Of a stretch of DNA of 21,037 bases, positions 1 to 6,147 are shown piece by piece. The translations under genes and the position numbers were made by a program. Source of the stretch: an uncultured Eubacteriales bacterium (GTDB taxonomy: Bacteria > Bacillota > Clostridia > Oscillospirales > Oscillospiraceae). Location of the stretch: contig URST01000033.1 in the NCBI GenBank assembly GCA_900550585.1, forward strand, positions 1-21,037, read 5' to 3'. Numbering within the stretch: the first letter of the stretch is position 1; every line of letters begins with the position of its first letter. The notes below the pieces were generated by a model, which saw only the letters and a program-made list of their open reading frames with translations, was not told the DNA's origin and searched no databases.

Positions 1-2
1 AC

Positions 3-89
3 ACCATCCAGGTCATCTTCATGAAGGCCAACGGCAACCCCCAGACCGGTGTGGACGCGGCACAGAGCACCGTTGGCAGCGGGAGATAA
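3..89 (+). CDS. C-terminal end of a surface protein with an NPQTG motif (partial)
   Basis: Only the last 28 codons are in the window; the gene enters from the left edge and stops with TAA at 87-89. The visible tail begins TIQVIFMKANG, which resembles the last strand of the bacterial repeat folds common in Gram-positive surface proteins. It then reads NPQTG followed by 12 residues (VDAAQSTVGSGR). NPQTG is close to the class B sortase recognition motif NPQTN, and a class B sortase starts only 4 bases downstream. A usual sorting signal continues into a hydrophobic stretch and a basic tail; neither is present. The frame is supported by the motif and by the tight spacing to the sortase, but the protein family cannot be named from this fragment. 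Confidence 0.6.
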   Translation, partial: TIQVIFMKANGNPQTGVDAAQSTVGSGR

Positions 90-93
90 CACC

Positions 94-903
94 ATGAAAA
101 AACGCACCCGGTTTCTGACCGGAACCCTGATCGCCCTTCTGCTGCTGGGCACGGCGGCCACCGCGGCCGCCTGCCGGCAGCAGCAGGCGGAATACCCCAC
201 CATCACCGAGGTGACGGAACCCCAGCCCGCCGGCGAGGTCATCCCCGCCGTGGACCGGCAGGCGCAGCTGGCGGCCGCGAAGGAGAAGAATCCCGACACG
301 GCGGCGTGGCTGTACATGCCCGGCGCGGAGGTGGACGACCCCGTGATGCAGGCGGCGGACAACGGCTACTACCTGCAGCGGGACGAAAACGGCGATTTCA
401 GCGAATGGGGCTGCTACTACGCCCACTGTGACGACCATCTGGGCAGCAGGAGCCAGCTGGATAAGAACACCGTGATCTTCGGACACTCCGCCAGCAACTG
501 CGACCCGGACGGCGTAAAGTTCACCAAGCTCCACCGCTATATGGACGCGGACTTCGTCAGGGAGAACCCCTACATCTACCTCTCCGTGGCGGGGGATGAC
601 ATGGTGTTCCAGATCACGGCCTGCTTCATCACGGACATCGGCTTCGATTACATCGCCCCCGACCCCGAGGGGCAGGCGCTGACGGACTTCTTTGCGCAGG
701 TGGCCAGGAAGAACTGGCTGGCGTTTGACGGCGTGACCTTCGGGGAGGAGGACACCGTCCTGACGCTGTCCACCTGCTGCCGGAAGTACGACATGGAGAA
801 CACCGGCAACCTGCGGCTGGTGGTCATGGCGAAGCTGCTGCCGGAAGGCGCAGCGGCGCAGGACTTCACCGTGCGCGCTGTCTCCGACCCGGAAATGCCC
901 TGA
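94..903 (+). CDS. srtB: Class B sortase
   Basis: 269-aa membrane-anchored transpeptidase predicted to cleave sorting motifs of exported proteins and join them to the cell wall or to each other. The N-terminus MKKRTRFLTG is followed by a hydrophobic segment (about residues 8-26), so the enzyme should sit outside the membrane. Catalytic residues are visible: His131 in FGHSASN, Cys228 in TLSTC, and Arg241 in NLRLVVMAK. The fold landmark WLYMPGAEVDDPVMQ (residues 72-86) is also typical of the family. ATG at 94 was chosen because it is preceded by GGGAG at 81-85 and starts the signal sequence; an upstream in-frame GTG at 49 lies inside the preceding gene. The preceding gene ends 4 bases earlier with an NPQTG tail, so the two are probably co-transcribed and may be enzyme and substrate. 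The Cys at position 27 after AAA could be a lipobox, but an uncleaved anchor is more usual for sortases. Confidence 0.92.
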   Translation: MKKRTRFLTGTLIALLLLGTAATAAACRQQQAEYPTITEVTEPQPAGEVIPAVDRQAQLAAAKEKNPDTAAWLYMPGAEVDDPVMQAADNGYYLQRDENGDFSEWGCYYAHCDDHLGSRSQLDKNTVIFGHSASNCDPDGVKFTKLHRYMDADFVRENPYIYLSVAGDDMVFQITACFITDIGFDYIAPDPEGQALTDFFAQVARKNWLAFDGVTFGEEDTVLTLSTCCRKYDMENTGNLRLVVMAKLLPEGAAAQDFTVRAVSDPEMP

Positions 904-937
904 TCGGACACGGCACCTCCGCGGCTGGGAACATATG

Positions 938-983
938 CAAAGAGCACCGGAGAGGAATTGAACTTCCTCTCCGGTGCTCTTTG
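938..983. terminator. Bidirectional hairpin terminator after srtB
   Basis: A perfect 20-bp inverted repeat has arms at 938-957 (CAAAGAGCACCGGAGAGGAA) and 964-983, with a 6-base loop. It lies between srtB on the plus strand and the minus-strand fragment ending at 998. The T run after the stem is short on both strands. Confidence 0.8.
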
Positions 984-997
984 CTGTTTTGGGGCTT

Positions 998-1345
998 TCA
1001 TTTCTCCCTTTTCCGGTGTTTGCGGGCCAGCAGGAGGATGTCTCCCGCCGCGCCGGCGGAGACGGCGGCAGCCAGCGCCCAGATCCACCACGGGGCGTGC
1101 CGGGCGGGAACCACGGCGAACTGCCCGTCTCCGGTCATTTCAAAGCAGAAATAGCTGCCGCCGGACAGGGTGCACTTGGCATAGCTGCCGCGGACGGAGG
1201 ACAGAGACAGCCCTGCCACGCCGCCTGCATAGTCGCCGCTTTCGCTGGCAACATCGCCCCAGCCGCCGCAGCCGGAGATCGTGCCCAGATCCATGCGCCC
1301 GGCGATGCCGCCGGCGTTGCGGTCGGCTGTGATCGCTGCCCTGCA
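998..1345 (-). pseudogene. 3' fragment of a GLUG-repeat surface protein
   Basis: The minus-strand frame ending at 998 reads ITADRNAGGIAGRMDLG, later DYAGGVAGLS and RGSYAKCTLSGGSY, the Gly-rich pattern of GLUG-motif repeats. It ends with a membrane-anchor-like tail: a hydrophobic stretch (WIWALAAAVSAGAAGDILLL) and a basic end (ARKHRKREK). Repeat similarity starts abruptly near 1340. Upstream of that point the same frame is meaningless, and a different frame encodes an MMPL exporter fragment. The gene therefore has no start of its own. There may be another internal loss where the repeat meets FCFEMTGDGQFAVV. GLUG proteins are surface adhesin-like or extracellular proteins of poorly known role. 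Family assignment is by pattern only. Confidence 0.55.
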
Positions 1346-1350
1346 GCTGG
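1341..1350. repeat. CTGCAGCTG copy at the left junction of the MMPL fragment
   Basis: CTGCAGCTGG sits where MMPL similarity stops and GLUG similarity begins. The same 9-mer occurs at the right junction (2250-2258). Because it is nearly self-complementary, the copies can be read as direct or inverted (CCAGCTGCAG). The 9-mer is not rare here; it also occurs inside secG at 3592-3600 as ordinary Leu-Gln-Leu codons. Confidence 0.5.
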
Positions 1351-2243
1351 GCCTTGGCGCTTTCCATCTGCGTTTTTGCATCGCGGAGCATGGCGGTCTG
1401 GTCGGCGTCAAGCTGCACGATGCCCGCGTCCGCCTGCTCGCAGACGAACAGGAACATGTCGACCAGCGGCACCTTGTAAGAGCTGATATTGCCCATGAGC
1501 TTTCCGTAGTCGCCCTGCTCCGTGGCGTAGGCGGCATAGATCACCTGGGCCATCTCATAGTCCAGCCCGGCCAGCTCGGAAAACTGCCGGGGCGTCAGCT
1601 TATCGGCCAGCATATAGCCGTCCATGGCCTCTACATTGGCAAGCCCCATAGTGTAGTCGATGCCGTCCATGGCATCCAGCTCCTTCAGCAGGGCGGCCTC
1701 CTTGTCGTAGTCCCCCGCCGGGACGATCAGCGCCGCCATGTTTTTGGAGGTGAAGGTTTCGTCGATGAGGTTTTCCGCGATCTGCGTCTCGTTAAGCTTC
1801 GGCGTGGTCAGCGTGCTGTATCCGTAGGCATAGGGGCACTTGCTGGAGATAAAATATCCCAGCACGATCACCCCAAGGAAAACGAAGGGGATGACTTTTC
1901 TCGTGGCCCACGCAAACTTCCCGACGAAAGATATCCTCGGCACGAAGTTCCGATGCTCGGTCTTTTCGATAAGCGGCCCGAACAGCACCAGCAGGCTGGG
2001 CATGACGATGAACACCGCCAGCAGGGCGAACAGGATGGACTTCATCAGGCAGACGCCCATATCCGCGCCGATCTTGAACTGCATGAACAGCATGGCGCAC
2101 AGGCCGCCCACGGTGGTGAGGGAGCTGGCGCTGATCTCGGGAATGGCCTTGCTGAGGGCAGCAATGGCTGCCTCACGGATGGGCAGCGTCTGGTGTTCCT
2201 CCTTGAAACGGTTGCAGAGGATGACGGCGTAGTCCAGCGATAG

Positions 2244-2606
2244 GGCCAGCTGCAGCTGTTCCACTACATCGAGGACAACCGGGCCGTCTGCCTGTGCGCC
2301 CTGCGCTCTGTGGGACGGGACCATCTGAAGCGCTTTTTCGAAGCGGACATCCACGCCATCATCCACCGCGCCGTGGAGCAGATCGGCACGGATGTGGGCG
2401 CGGTGCAGGCCGGTGTGACCCCGGATGACATCGCCCTGCTGACGCATATTTATGTGGTCGCCAGCGCGGGTGTGGTGGAGAGCTGGCTGCTGGGCGAGAT
2501 CGACCGCACACCGGAGCAGCTGGTGGCCTTTGCCGACCAGATGCTGCAGGACCACATCCGCGGCGCGCGGCTGCGGTGGAGCCAGCAGCTGAAAGAGCAG
2601 CCATAA
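2244..2606 (+). pseudogene. C-terminal half of a TetR-family regulator
   Basis: The plus-strand frame from just after a stop at 2241-2243 to TAA at 2604-2606 encodes about 120 residues. It reads LFHYIEDNRAVCLCALRS, then GRDHLKRFFEADIHAIIHRA, then HIYVVASAGVVESWLLG and an Arg-rich end. This matches the ligand-binding C-terminal domain of TetR/AcrR regulators: the Y-I-E-N-R region, an FF-x-I helix and the dimerisation helices. The N-terminal helix-turn-helix is missing; upstream the DNA encodes the MMPL fragment on the other strand. An internal GTG at 2310 could start a shorter product but has no obvious ribosome site. It was probably the divergent repressor of the neighbouring exporter before a deletion removed both 5' ends. 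Confidence 0.7.
2247..2258. repeat. 12-bp palindrome at the MMPL/TetR junction
   Basis: CAGCTGCAGCTG is a perfect palindrome exactly where minus-strand MMPL coding meets plus-strand TetR coding. In both readings it encodes Gln-Leu-Gln-Leu, compatible with either protein. It is therefore a plausible microhomology at which two broken genes were joined. Confidence 0.55.
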
Positions 2607-2648
2607 AAGCAGCCCCTGCCGGTGATGACCGGCAGGGGCTGCTTTTAT
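2603..2648. terminator. Bidirectional terminator between the tetR fragment and lexA
   Basis: A perfect 20-bp stem has arms at 2603-2622 and 2629-2648 (core AGCAGCCCCTGCCGG) and a 6-base loop TGATGA. The arms begin and end in ATAAAA/TTTTAT, giving a U-rich end in both directions. The left arm overlaps the TAA of the tetR fragment. It can also end lexA transcription, which stops at 2707. Confidence 0.85.
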
Positions 2649-2706
2649 GTGTCTTGTGAGATGGGAAGTCCGTGTCCGCCCGGAAGGCATACCGATGGGA
2701 CGCGGC

Positions 2707-3357
2707 TCAGTACTGGCGGACGACGGCGGTGACTTTGCCCAGGATGGAGGCCTCCCGCCCGTCGATGGGGCTGTACGCCTCGTTCTCCGGCAGGAGCCAC
2801 ACCTCGCCGTTGCGGCGGCTGAGCCGCTTCACCGTGGCCTCGTCTCCCAGCAGGGCCACCACGATCTCGCCATTGTGGGCCACGGGCTGCTGGTGCACCA
2901 CCACCAGATCGCCGGGCAGGATGCCGGCGTTCAGCATGGACTCGCCCCGGACGCGCAGGGCAAAATACTCCCCCTCCCGCCCGTTGGTGTCAAAGGTCAG
3001 ATAGTCCTCGATGCACTCCTGCGCCAGAATGGGCGAGCCGGCGGCCACCGTGCCCACGATGGGAACGCGGCCCGCGGGCACCTCCTGCTCCGGCGCGGGG
3101 ATCGGGGCAGCGGACGCGGCAGGCGCGGCGGACGGTGCACCGTCCAGCGGTGCCAGCGTCAGGGCGCGGCCCTTGCCGGCGCCCTTGGTCAGGACGCCCA
3201 GCTCCTCCATATGCTTGAGGTGAAAGTGAACGGTGGACGGAGAGCGCAGGCCCACGGCCTCGCCGATCTCCCGCACGGAGGGGGGATACCCCTGCTGCCG
3301 CGTGGTCTCCGCGATGTAATCGTAGATCTTCTGCTGCATTTTTGTCAGCTTTGCCAT
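2707..3357 (-). CDS. lexA: LexA repressor of the SOS response
   Basis: 216-aa repressor that shuts off DNA-damage genes and is inactivated by RecA-stimulated self-cleavage. The N-terminal winged helix-turn-helix spans about residues 1-68 (YPPSVREIGEAVGL, then STVHFHLKHMEE). An Ala/Pro-rich linker covers 72-95. The S24 peptidase domain follows: cleavage site Ala106-Gly107 in VGTVAAG, catalytic Ser140 in RGESML, and Lys177 in EATVKRL. All key residues are present. ATG at 3357 begins the standard MAKLTKMQQKI start. The gene diverges from secG. A promoter and an SOS box in front of it indicate autoregulation. Confidence 0.97.
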   Translation of the reverse strand: MAKLTKMQQKIYDYIAETTRQQGYPPSVREIGEAVGLRSPSTVHFHLKHMEELGVLTKGAGKGRALTLAPLDGAPSAAPAASAAPIPAPEQEVPAGRVPIVGTVAAGSPILAQECIEDYLTFDTNGREGEYFALRVRGESMLNAGILPGDLVVVHQQPVAHNGEIVVALLGDEATVKRLSRRNGEVWLLPENEAYSPIDGREASILGKVTAVVRQY

Positions 3358-3402
3358 GTGGCTTCTCCTTTCTTCCGCCGCAGATCCGGTAGGTTCCGTT
3401 GT

Positions 3403-3431
3403 ATTGTACCACACCGATCCCGGAATTGCAA
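3403..3431 (-). promoter_or_regulatory. lexA promoter
   Basis: On the minus strand, TTGCAA (3426-3431) and TACAAT (3403-3408) are separated by 17 bases. This is a good vegetative-sigma promoter, placed 45 bases before the lexA ATG. Confidence 0.8.
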
Positions 3432-3441
3432 CATTTGTTCT
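3428..3441 (-). promoter_or_regulatory. SOS (LexA) box overlapping the lexA -35
   Basis: The minus strand reads AGAACAAATGTTGC. This fits the Gram-positive LexA box GAAC-N4-GTTC except for the final C of the second half-site, which is G. It overlaps the -35 hexamer, so bound LexA would block its own promoter. Confidence 0.75.
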
Positions 3442-3484
3442 ATCATTTTTCCGGCAAAAAGCGCAAAAAATCCGCGATGCCCCC

Positions 3485-3513
3485 TTGCATTGCCGGTTGC
3501 CTTGTGGTAAAAT
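3485..3513 (+). promoter_or_regulatory. secG promoter
   Basis: TTGCAT (3485-3490) and TAAAAT (3508-3513) are separated by 17 bases on the plus strand, upstream of secG and facing away from the lexA promoter. Confidence 0.75.
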
Positions 3514-3570
3514 CGTTTGTACTGTGAATCGTGTGCCCTGCGGCACGGAATATATGTGGAGGTTCCCGCT

Positions 3571-3813
3571 ATGATGATTTTTGTTACCATTCTGCAGCTG
3601 CTGGCTGCTTTGATCCTGATCGCCATCGTGCTGTTCCAGTCCGGCAAGAGCCAGGGCCTGTCCGGCACCATCGGCGGCATCGCCGACAGCTACATGGCCA
3701 AGTCCAAGGCCAAGAGCATCGACGCCAAGCTGGCCAAGGCCACCAAGTGGGTGGGCGCCATCTTTGTGGTGCTGACGCTGGTCATCAACTGCATGCTGGC
3801 CGCCGGCCTGTAA
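3571..3813 (+). CDS. secG: Preprotein translocase subunit SecG
   Basis: 80-aa membrane protein of the SecYEG channel. It has two hydrophobic helices (about residues 4-22 and 58-77) separated by the conserved cytoplasmic loop FQSGKSQGLSGTIGG. Length and topology are normal for Firmicute SecG. Start 3571 (the first of two Met codons) has GGAGG at 3558-3562, 8 bases upstream. The gene stands alone between its own promoter and a strong terminator. Its partner secY is at 18178-19461 in this window. Confidence 0.95.
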   Translation: MMIFVTILQLLAALILIAIVLFQSGKSQGLSGTIGGIADSYMAKSKAKSIDAKLAKATKWVGAIFVVLTLVINCMLAAGL

Positions 3814-3832
3814 GCAAAACGGAAACGAACGA

Positions 3833-3866
3833 GAGTCCCGAAGCTGTGCTTCGGGACTCCTTTTTT
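3833..3866 (+). terminator. secG terminator
   Basis: A 12-bp perfect stem GAGTCCCGAAGC / GCTTCGGGACTC (3833-3844 and 3848-3859) with a TGT loop is followed by C and six T. This is a textbook intrinsic terminator. Confidence 0.95.
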
Positions 3867-3880
3867 GCTTTATCGTTCCG

Positions 3881-4615
3881 CTACGGGGCGCGGCGGTAGG
3901 TGACACCCGGCTCCGGTGTGACACCCTTGCACGCCAGCAGCTCGGACACGGTGACGAACACATAGCCCTGTTCCTGCAGATGGGGCACGGCGCGGAGCAC
4001 CGCGTCCACCGTGTTCTGGTAGCGGTCGTGGAGCAGGATGATGTCGCCGTCGGACACCTGCCGGTAGATGATATCCACGATCCTGTCGGCGTCCTTGCTT
4101 TTCCAGTCCTCCGTGTCCACCGACCAGTTCACCAGCGGCACCGTCAGGCTCTCCGCCTCCCGGTCAGAGCACAGGCCGTAGGGCGGGCGCACCCAGTACG
4201 TCCCCTCCCCCAGCAGCTCCTGCAGCAGATCGTCGTTCTTCTGGAGGTCGGCCAGCGCCTGGGCGCAGGTCAGGCTGTCCAGCTGGGCGTGGTCATAGGA
4301 GTGGTTGCCCACCTGATGCCCCTCGGCGGCGATGCGCTGGACGATGTCCGGGTCCTTCACAGTCTGGCAGCCCACCACGAAAAAGGTCGCGCGGGCACCA
4401 TACTCCGCCAGGCCGTCCAGCAGGCGGGGCGTGCAGCGGGGCGAGGGGCCGTCGTCAAAGGTGAGGGCCACATATTTGGGGGCGGCGGGGTCCTCCTCCG
4501 GCACAGCGGCGGCGGACACCGGGGCATGGGGCGCGGCGGGATCATAGGCCGGGGCGGCGCCGCAGCCGGGCAGCAGGAGCAGTGCCGCCAGCGCGGCGCA
4601 GAGCAGTCGTTTCAT
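3881..4615 (-). CDS. Polysaccharide deacetylase (NodB fold) lipoprotein
   Basis: 244-aa predicted secreted lipoprotein acting on wall or other extracellular polysaccharide by removing N-acetyl groups (carbohydrate esterase family 4). The signal peptide ends in the lipobox LLPGC with Cys18. All five family motifs are visible: TFDDG (52-56), HSYDH metal-binding motif (105-109), RPPYG (143-147), DTEDW (167-171) and LLHD (194-197). The enzyme should therefore be active and metal dependent. ATG at 4615 starts the signal peptide. A longer in-frame start near 4675 would lie inside the adjacent hairpin and displace the signal, so it was rejected. The ribosome site is weak (GGTGATGG). It converges with secG and follows a hairpin downstream of the sigma-54 activator, so it is probably a separate unit. 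Exact substrate is unknown. Confidence 0.93.
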   Translation of the reverse strand: MKRLLCAALAALLLLPGCGAAPAYDPAAPHAPVSAAAVPEEDPAAPKYVALTFDDGPSPRCTPRLLDGLAEYGARATFFVVGCQTVKDPDIVQRIAAEGHQVGNHSYDHAQLDSLTCAQALADLQKNDDLLQELLGEGTYWVRPPYGLCSDREAESLTVPLVNWSVDTEDWKSKDADRIVDIIYRQVSDGDIILLHDRYQNTVDAVLRAVPHLQEQGYVFVTVSELLACKGVTPEPGVTYRRAP

Positions 4616-4659
4616 TCCATCACCGGTAGCCACTATATGCGGGGGCGGCGAGACACATG

Positions 4660-4707
4660 ACAGCAGGACAGGCACCGTGCCGCGGGGCGCAGTGCCTGTC
4701 CTGCTGT
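4660..4707. terminator. Inverted repeat, probable operon-end hairpin
   Basis: A 16-bp perfect stem (ACAGCAGGACAGGCAC at 4660-4675; complement at 4692-4707) has a 16-base GC-rich loop. It lies 33 bases after the stop of the sigma-54 activator gene. There is no clear T run on either strand, so it may be a weak terminator or an mRNA 3'-end stabiliser. Confidence 0.55.
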
Positions 4708-4739
4708 TGTGAGGGGGGTATGAGGGATGTCGGGGGTAT

Positions 4740-6125
4740 TTATTTCACGTCCGGCACCAGTCCGTACTTCCGCAGCTTGTACAGCAGCGTCTGCTTGGAT
4801 ATCTTCAGCTCCGCGGCGGCGGCCGTCAGGCTGCCGCGGCTGCGGGCATAGGCGCCGGCGATGATATTCCTTTCAAAATTGTTCACAATCTCGGTGAGGG
4901 ACAGGCCGCTCTGGGGCAGCTCGCCGCCCACAAGGACGCCGCTGCCGGCCACGATCCGCTCCGGCAGGTTGTCCGCCGTAAGGATCGGCCCCAGGTTCAC
5001 CTGATACGCTGATTCAATGACGTTTTTCAGCTCCCGCACATTGCCGGGCCAGCGGTACTTCATAAAGATGTCCATGACCTCGTCGCTGTAACCGATGATG
5101 TTGACGCCCAGCTTGCGGTTGTAGTATTTGCGGAAGTAGTCCATCAGAAGCGGGACATCGCCCATGCGCTGGCGCAGGGGCGGGATATCGTAGCGGATCA
5201 CGCAGAGGCGGTAGAACACGTCGGCGCGTATCTTCCCGCTGCGGACGCACTCCTCCGGGTCCTCGTTGACGGCGGCCACCACCCGCACGTCGATCTTGCG
5301 GGAGACCTTGTCGCCGATGCGGCGGACCGTTCCCTCCTCCAGGACGCGGAGCAGCTTGGCCTGTGCCTCCAGCTCCATGGAGTTGATCTCGTCCAGAAAC
5401 AGGGTGCCGCCGTTGGCCAGTTCGAACAGGCCCTGCGTGTCCCGGGCGCCCGTAAAGCTGCCGCTGGTGGTGCCGAAAAGGATGCTCTCCAGCAGGGTGC
5501 TGGGAATGGCGGCGCAGTTCTGTGCGATGAACGGCTTGCCCTTGCGGGGGCCGCAGCGGTGGATGGCGTTGACCACCAGCTCCTTGCCGGTGCCCGTCTG
5601 ACCGTAGACCAGTACCGGGGACGAGGCGTTGGCCGTGTTGCGGATCTTTTCCTTGATGGCCAGCATCCGGGGGTCGGCGGTGACGATGTCCGCCAGATCA
5701 TAGGAGCGGTTCTGGTTCCGGGTCAGAAGGTCAATGACGTTGACATCCAGCGACAGCCGTTTTTCCTTGGCGCGGACATCCTTGTAGATCACCATGTCGA
5801 TGGCGCCCACGATCTCGCCCTTTTCCCGGATGGGCAGGGTGGTGCAGCTGGAGTTCACCACGTCTCCCTTGAAGGAGCGGTAGCTCTGCTCATAGTTGAT
5901 GGACGGCTCGCCGGTCCGGATGCAGTGGTAGATATGGCTGTCCCCCCGGCGCAGGGTGGGATACACGTCAAACAGGCTGCGCCCGATGACATCCTCCTGC
6001 GTCAGGTTGCCGATGTCGGGATGGGCGGTGTAATACTGGCGGATGATGCAGTCCTTGTCCACGATCATCATGCCGTCGATGTAATCCACCAGCTTCAGGT
6101 TCCGTTCGATATATCTGCTGTCCAT
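4740..6125 (-). CDS. PAS-domain sigma-54-dependent transcriptional activator
   Basis: 461-aa enhancer-binding protein that uses ATP hydrolysis to open promoters bound by sigma-54 polymerase. Residues 1-117 resemble a PAS sensor (MMIVDKDCIIRQYY, then VIGRSLFDVYPTL, then GEIVGAIDMVIYKD). The AAA+ domain (about 143-385) shows Walker A GQTGTGK (175-181), the sigma-54 contact loop as GSFTGA (222-227; Ser instead of the usual Ala), Walker B LFLDE (242-246), and RWPGNVRELKNV (358-369). A Fis-type helix-turn-helix closes the protein (about 430-455, GSLTAAAAELKISKQTLLYK). It is the last gene of a four-gene minus-strand series with 22 bases between it and the MATE gene. rpoN lies at the other end. The likely target is the -24/-12 promoter at 10289-10305. 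There is no receiver domain, so a ligand rather than a kinase probably controls it. The signal is unknown. Confidence 0.93.
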   Translation of the reverse strand: MDSRYIERNLKLVDYIDGMMIVDKDCIIRQYYTAHPDIGNLTQEDVIGRSLFDVYPTLRRGDSHIYHCIRTGEPSINYEQSYRSFKGDVVNSSCTTLPIREKGEIVGAIDMVIYKDVRAKEKRLSLDVNVIDLLTRNQNRSYDLADIVTADPRMLAIKEKIRNTANASSPVLVYGQTGTGKELVVNAIHRCGPRKGKPFIAQNCAAIPSTLLESILFGTTSGSFTGARDTQGLFELANGGTLFLDEINSMELEAQAKLLRVLEEGTVRRIGDKVSRKIDVRVVAAVNEDPEECVRSGKIRADVFYRLCVIRYDIPPLRQRMGDVPLLMDYFRKYYNRKLGVNIIGYSDEVMDIFMKYRWPGNVRELKNVIESAYQVNLGPILTADNLPERIVAGSGVLVGGELPQSGLSLTEIVNNFERNIIAGAYARSRGSLTAAAAELKISKQTLLYKLRKYGLVPDVK

Positions 6126-6147
6126 ACAACGCTCCTCTCTGCCCTGC

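Larger units (their letters stand above)
1341..2258 (-). pseudogene. Internal fragment of an MMPL/RND-family exporter
   Basis: The minus-strand frame from about 2258 to 1345 encodes about 300 residues of an RND/MMPL-type transporter. It opens inside the first membrane domain with LALSLDYAVILCNRFKEE, matching the family pattern of a transmembrane helix followed by DYxxxLxxRxxEE. It continues through two further helices (around MLFMQF and SILFALLAVFIVMPSLLVLF) and a seventh (VIPFVFLGVIVLGYFISS) into the second extracellular domain, then a short coiled-coil-like stretch (AKTQMESAKAQLQG). The first extracellular domain, the N-terminus and the whole second helix bundle are absent. The right end abuts a TetR fragment on the other strand; the left end abuts a GLUG-protein fragment in another frame. 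It cannot encode a working exporter. Confidence 0.8.

Noticed and set aside
1140..1345. Continuation of the MMPL frame past the left junction
   Set aside because: The frame stays open but turns into an Arg-rich sequence with no exporter similarity, while another frame shows GLUG repeats over the same bases.
1341..2258. Invertible phase-variation segment between the CTGCAGCTG copies
   Set aside because: Inverting the segment would join the exporter coiled coil to the TetR domain and would not restore any gene. There is no nearby invertase, and the repeats are too short and too common.
2359..2690. Minus-strand frame over the tetR fragment and terminator
   Set aside because: It appears to give the MMPL fragment an N-terminus, but the residues are the shadow of the plus-strand TetR coding and include the terminator hairpin.
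4616..4675. Longer N-terminus for the polysaccharide deacetylase
   Set aside because: The extension would begin inside an inverted repeat, has no ribosome site, and would bury a clear lipoprotein signal peptide.
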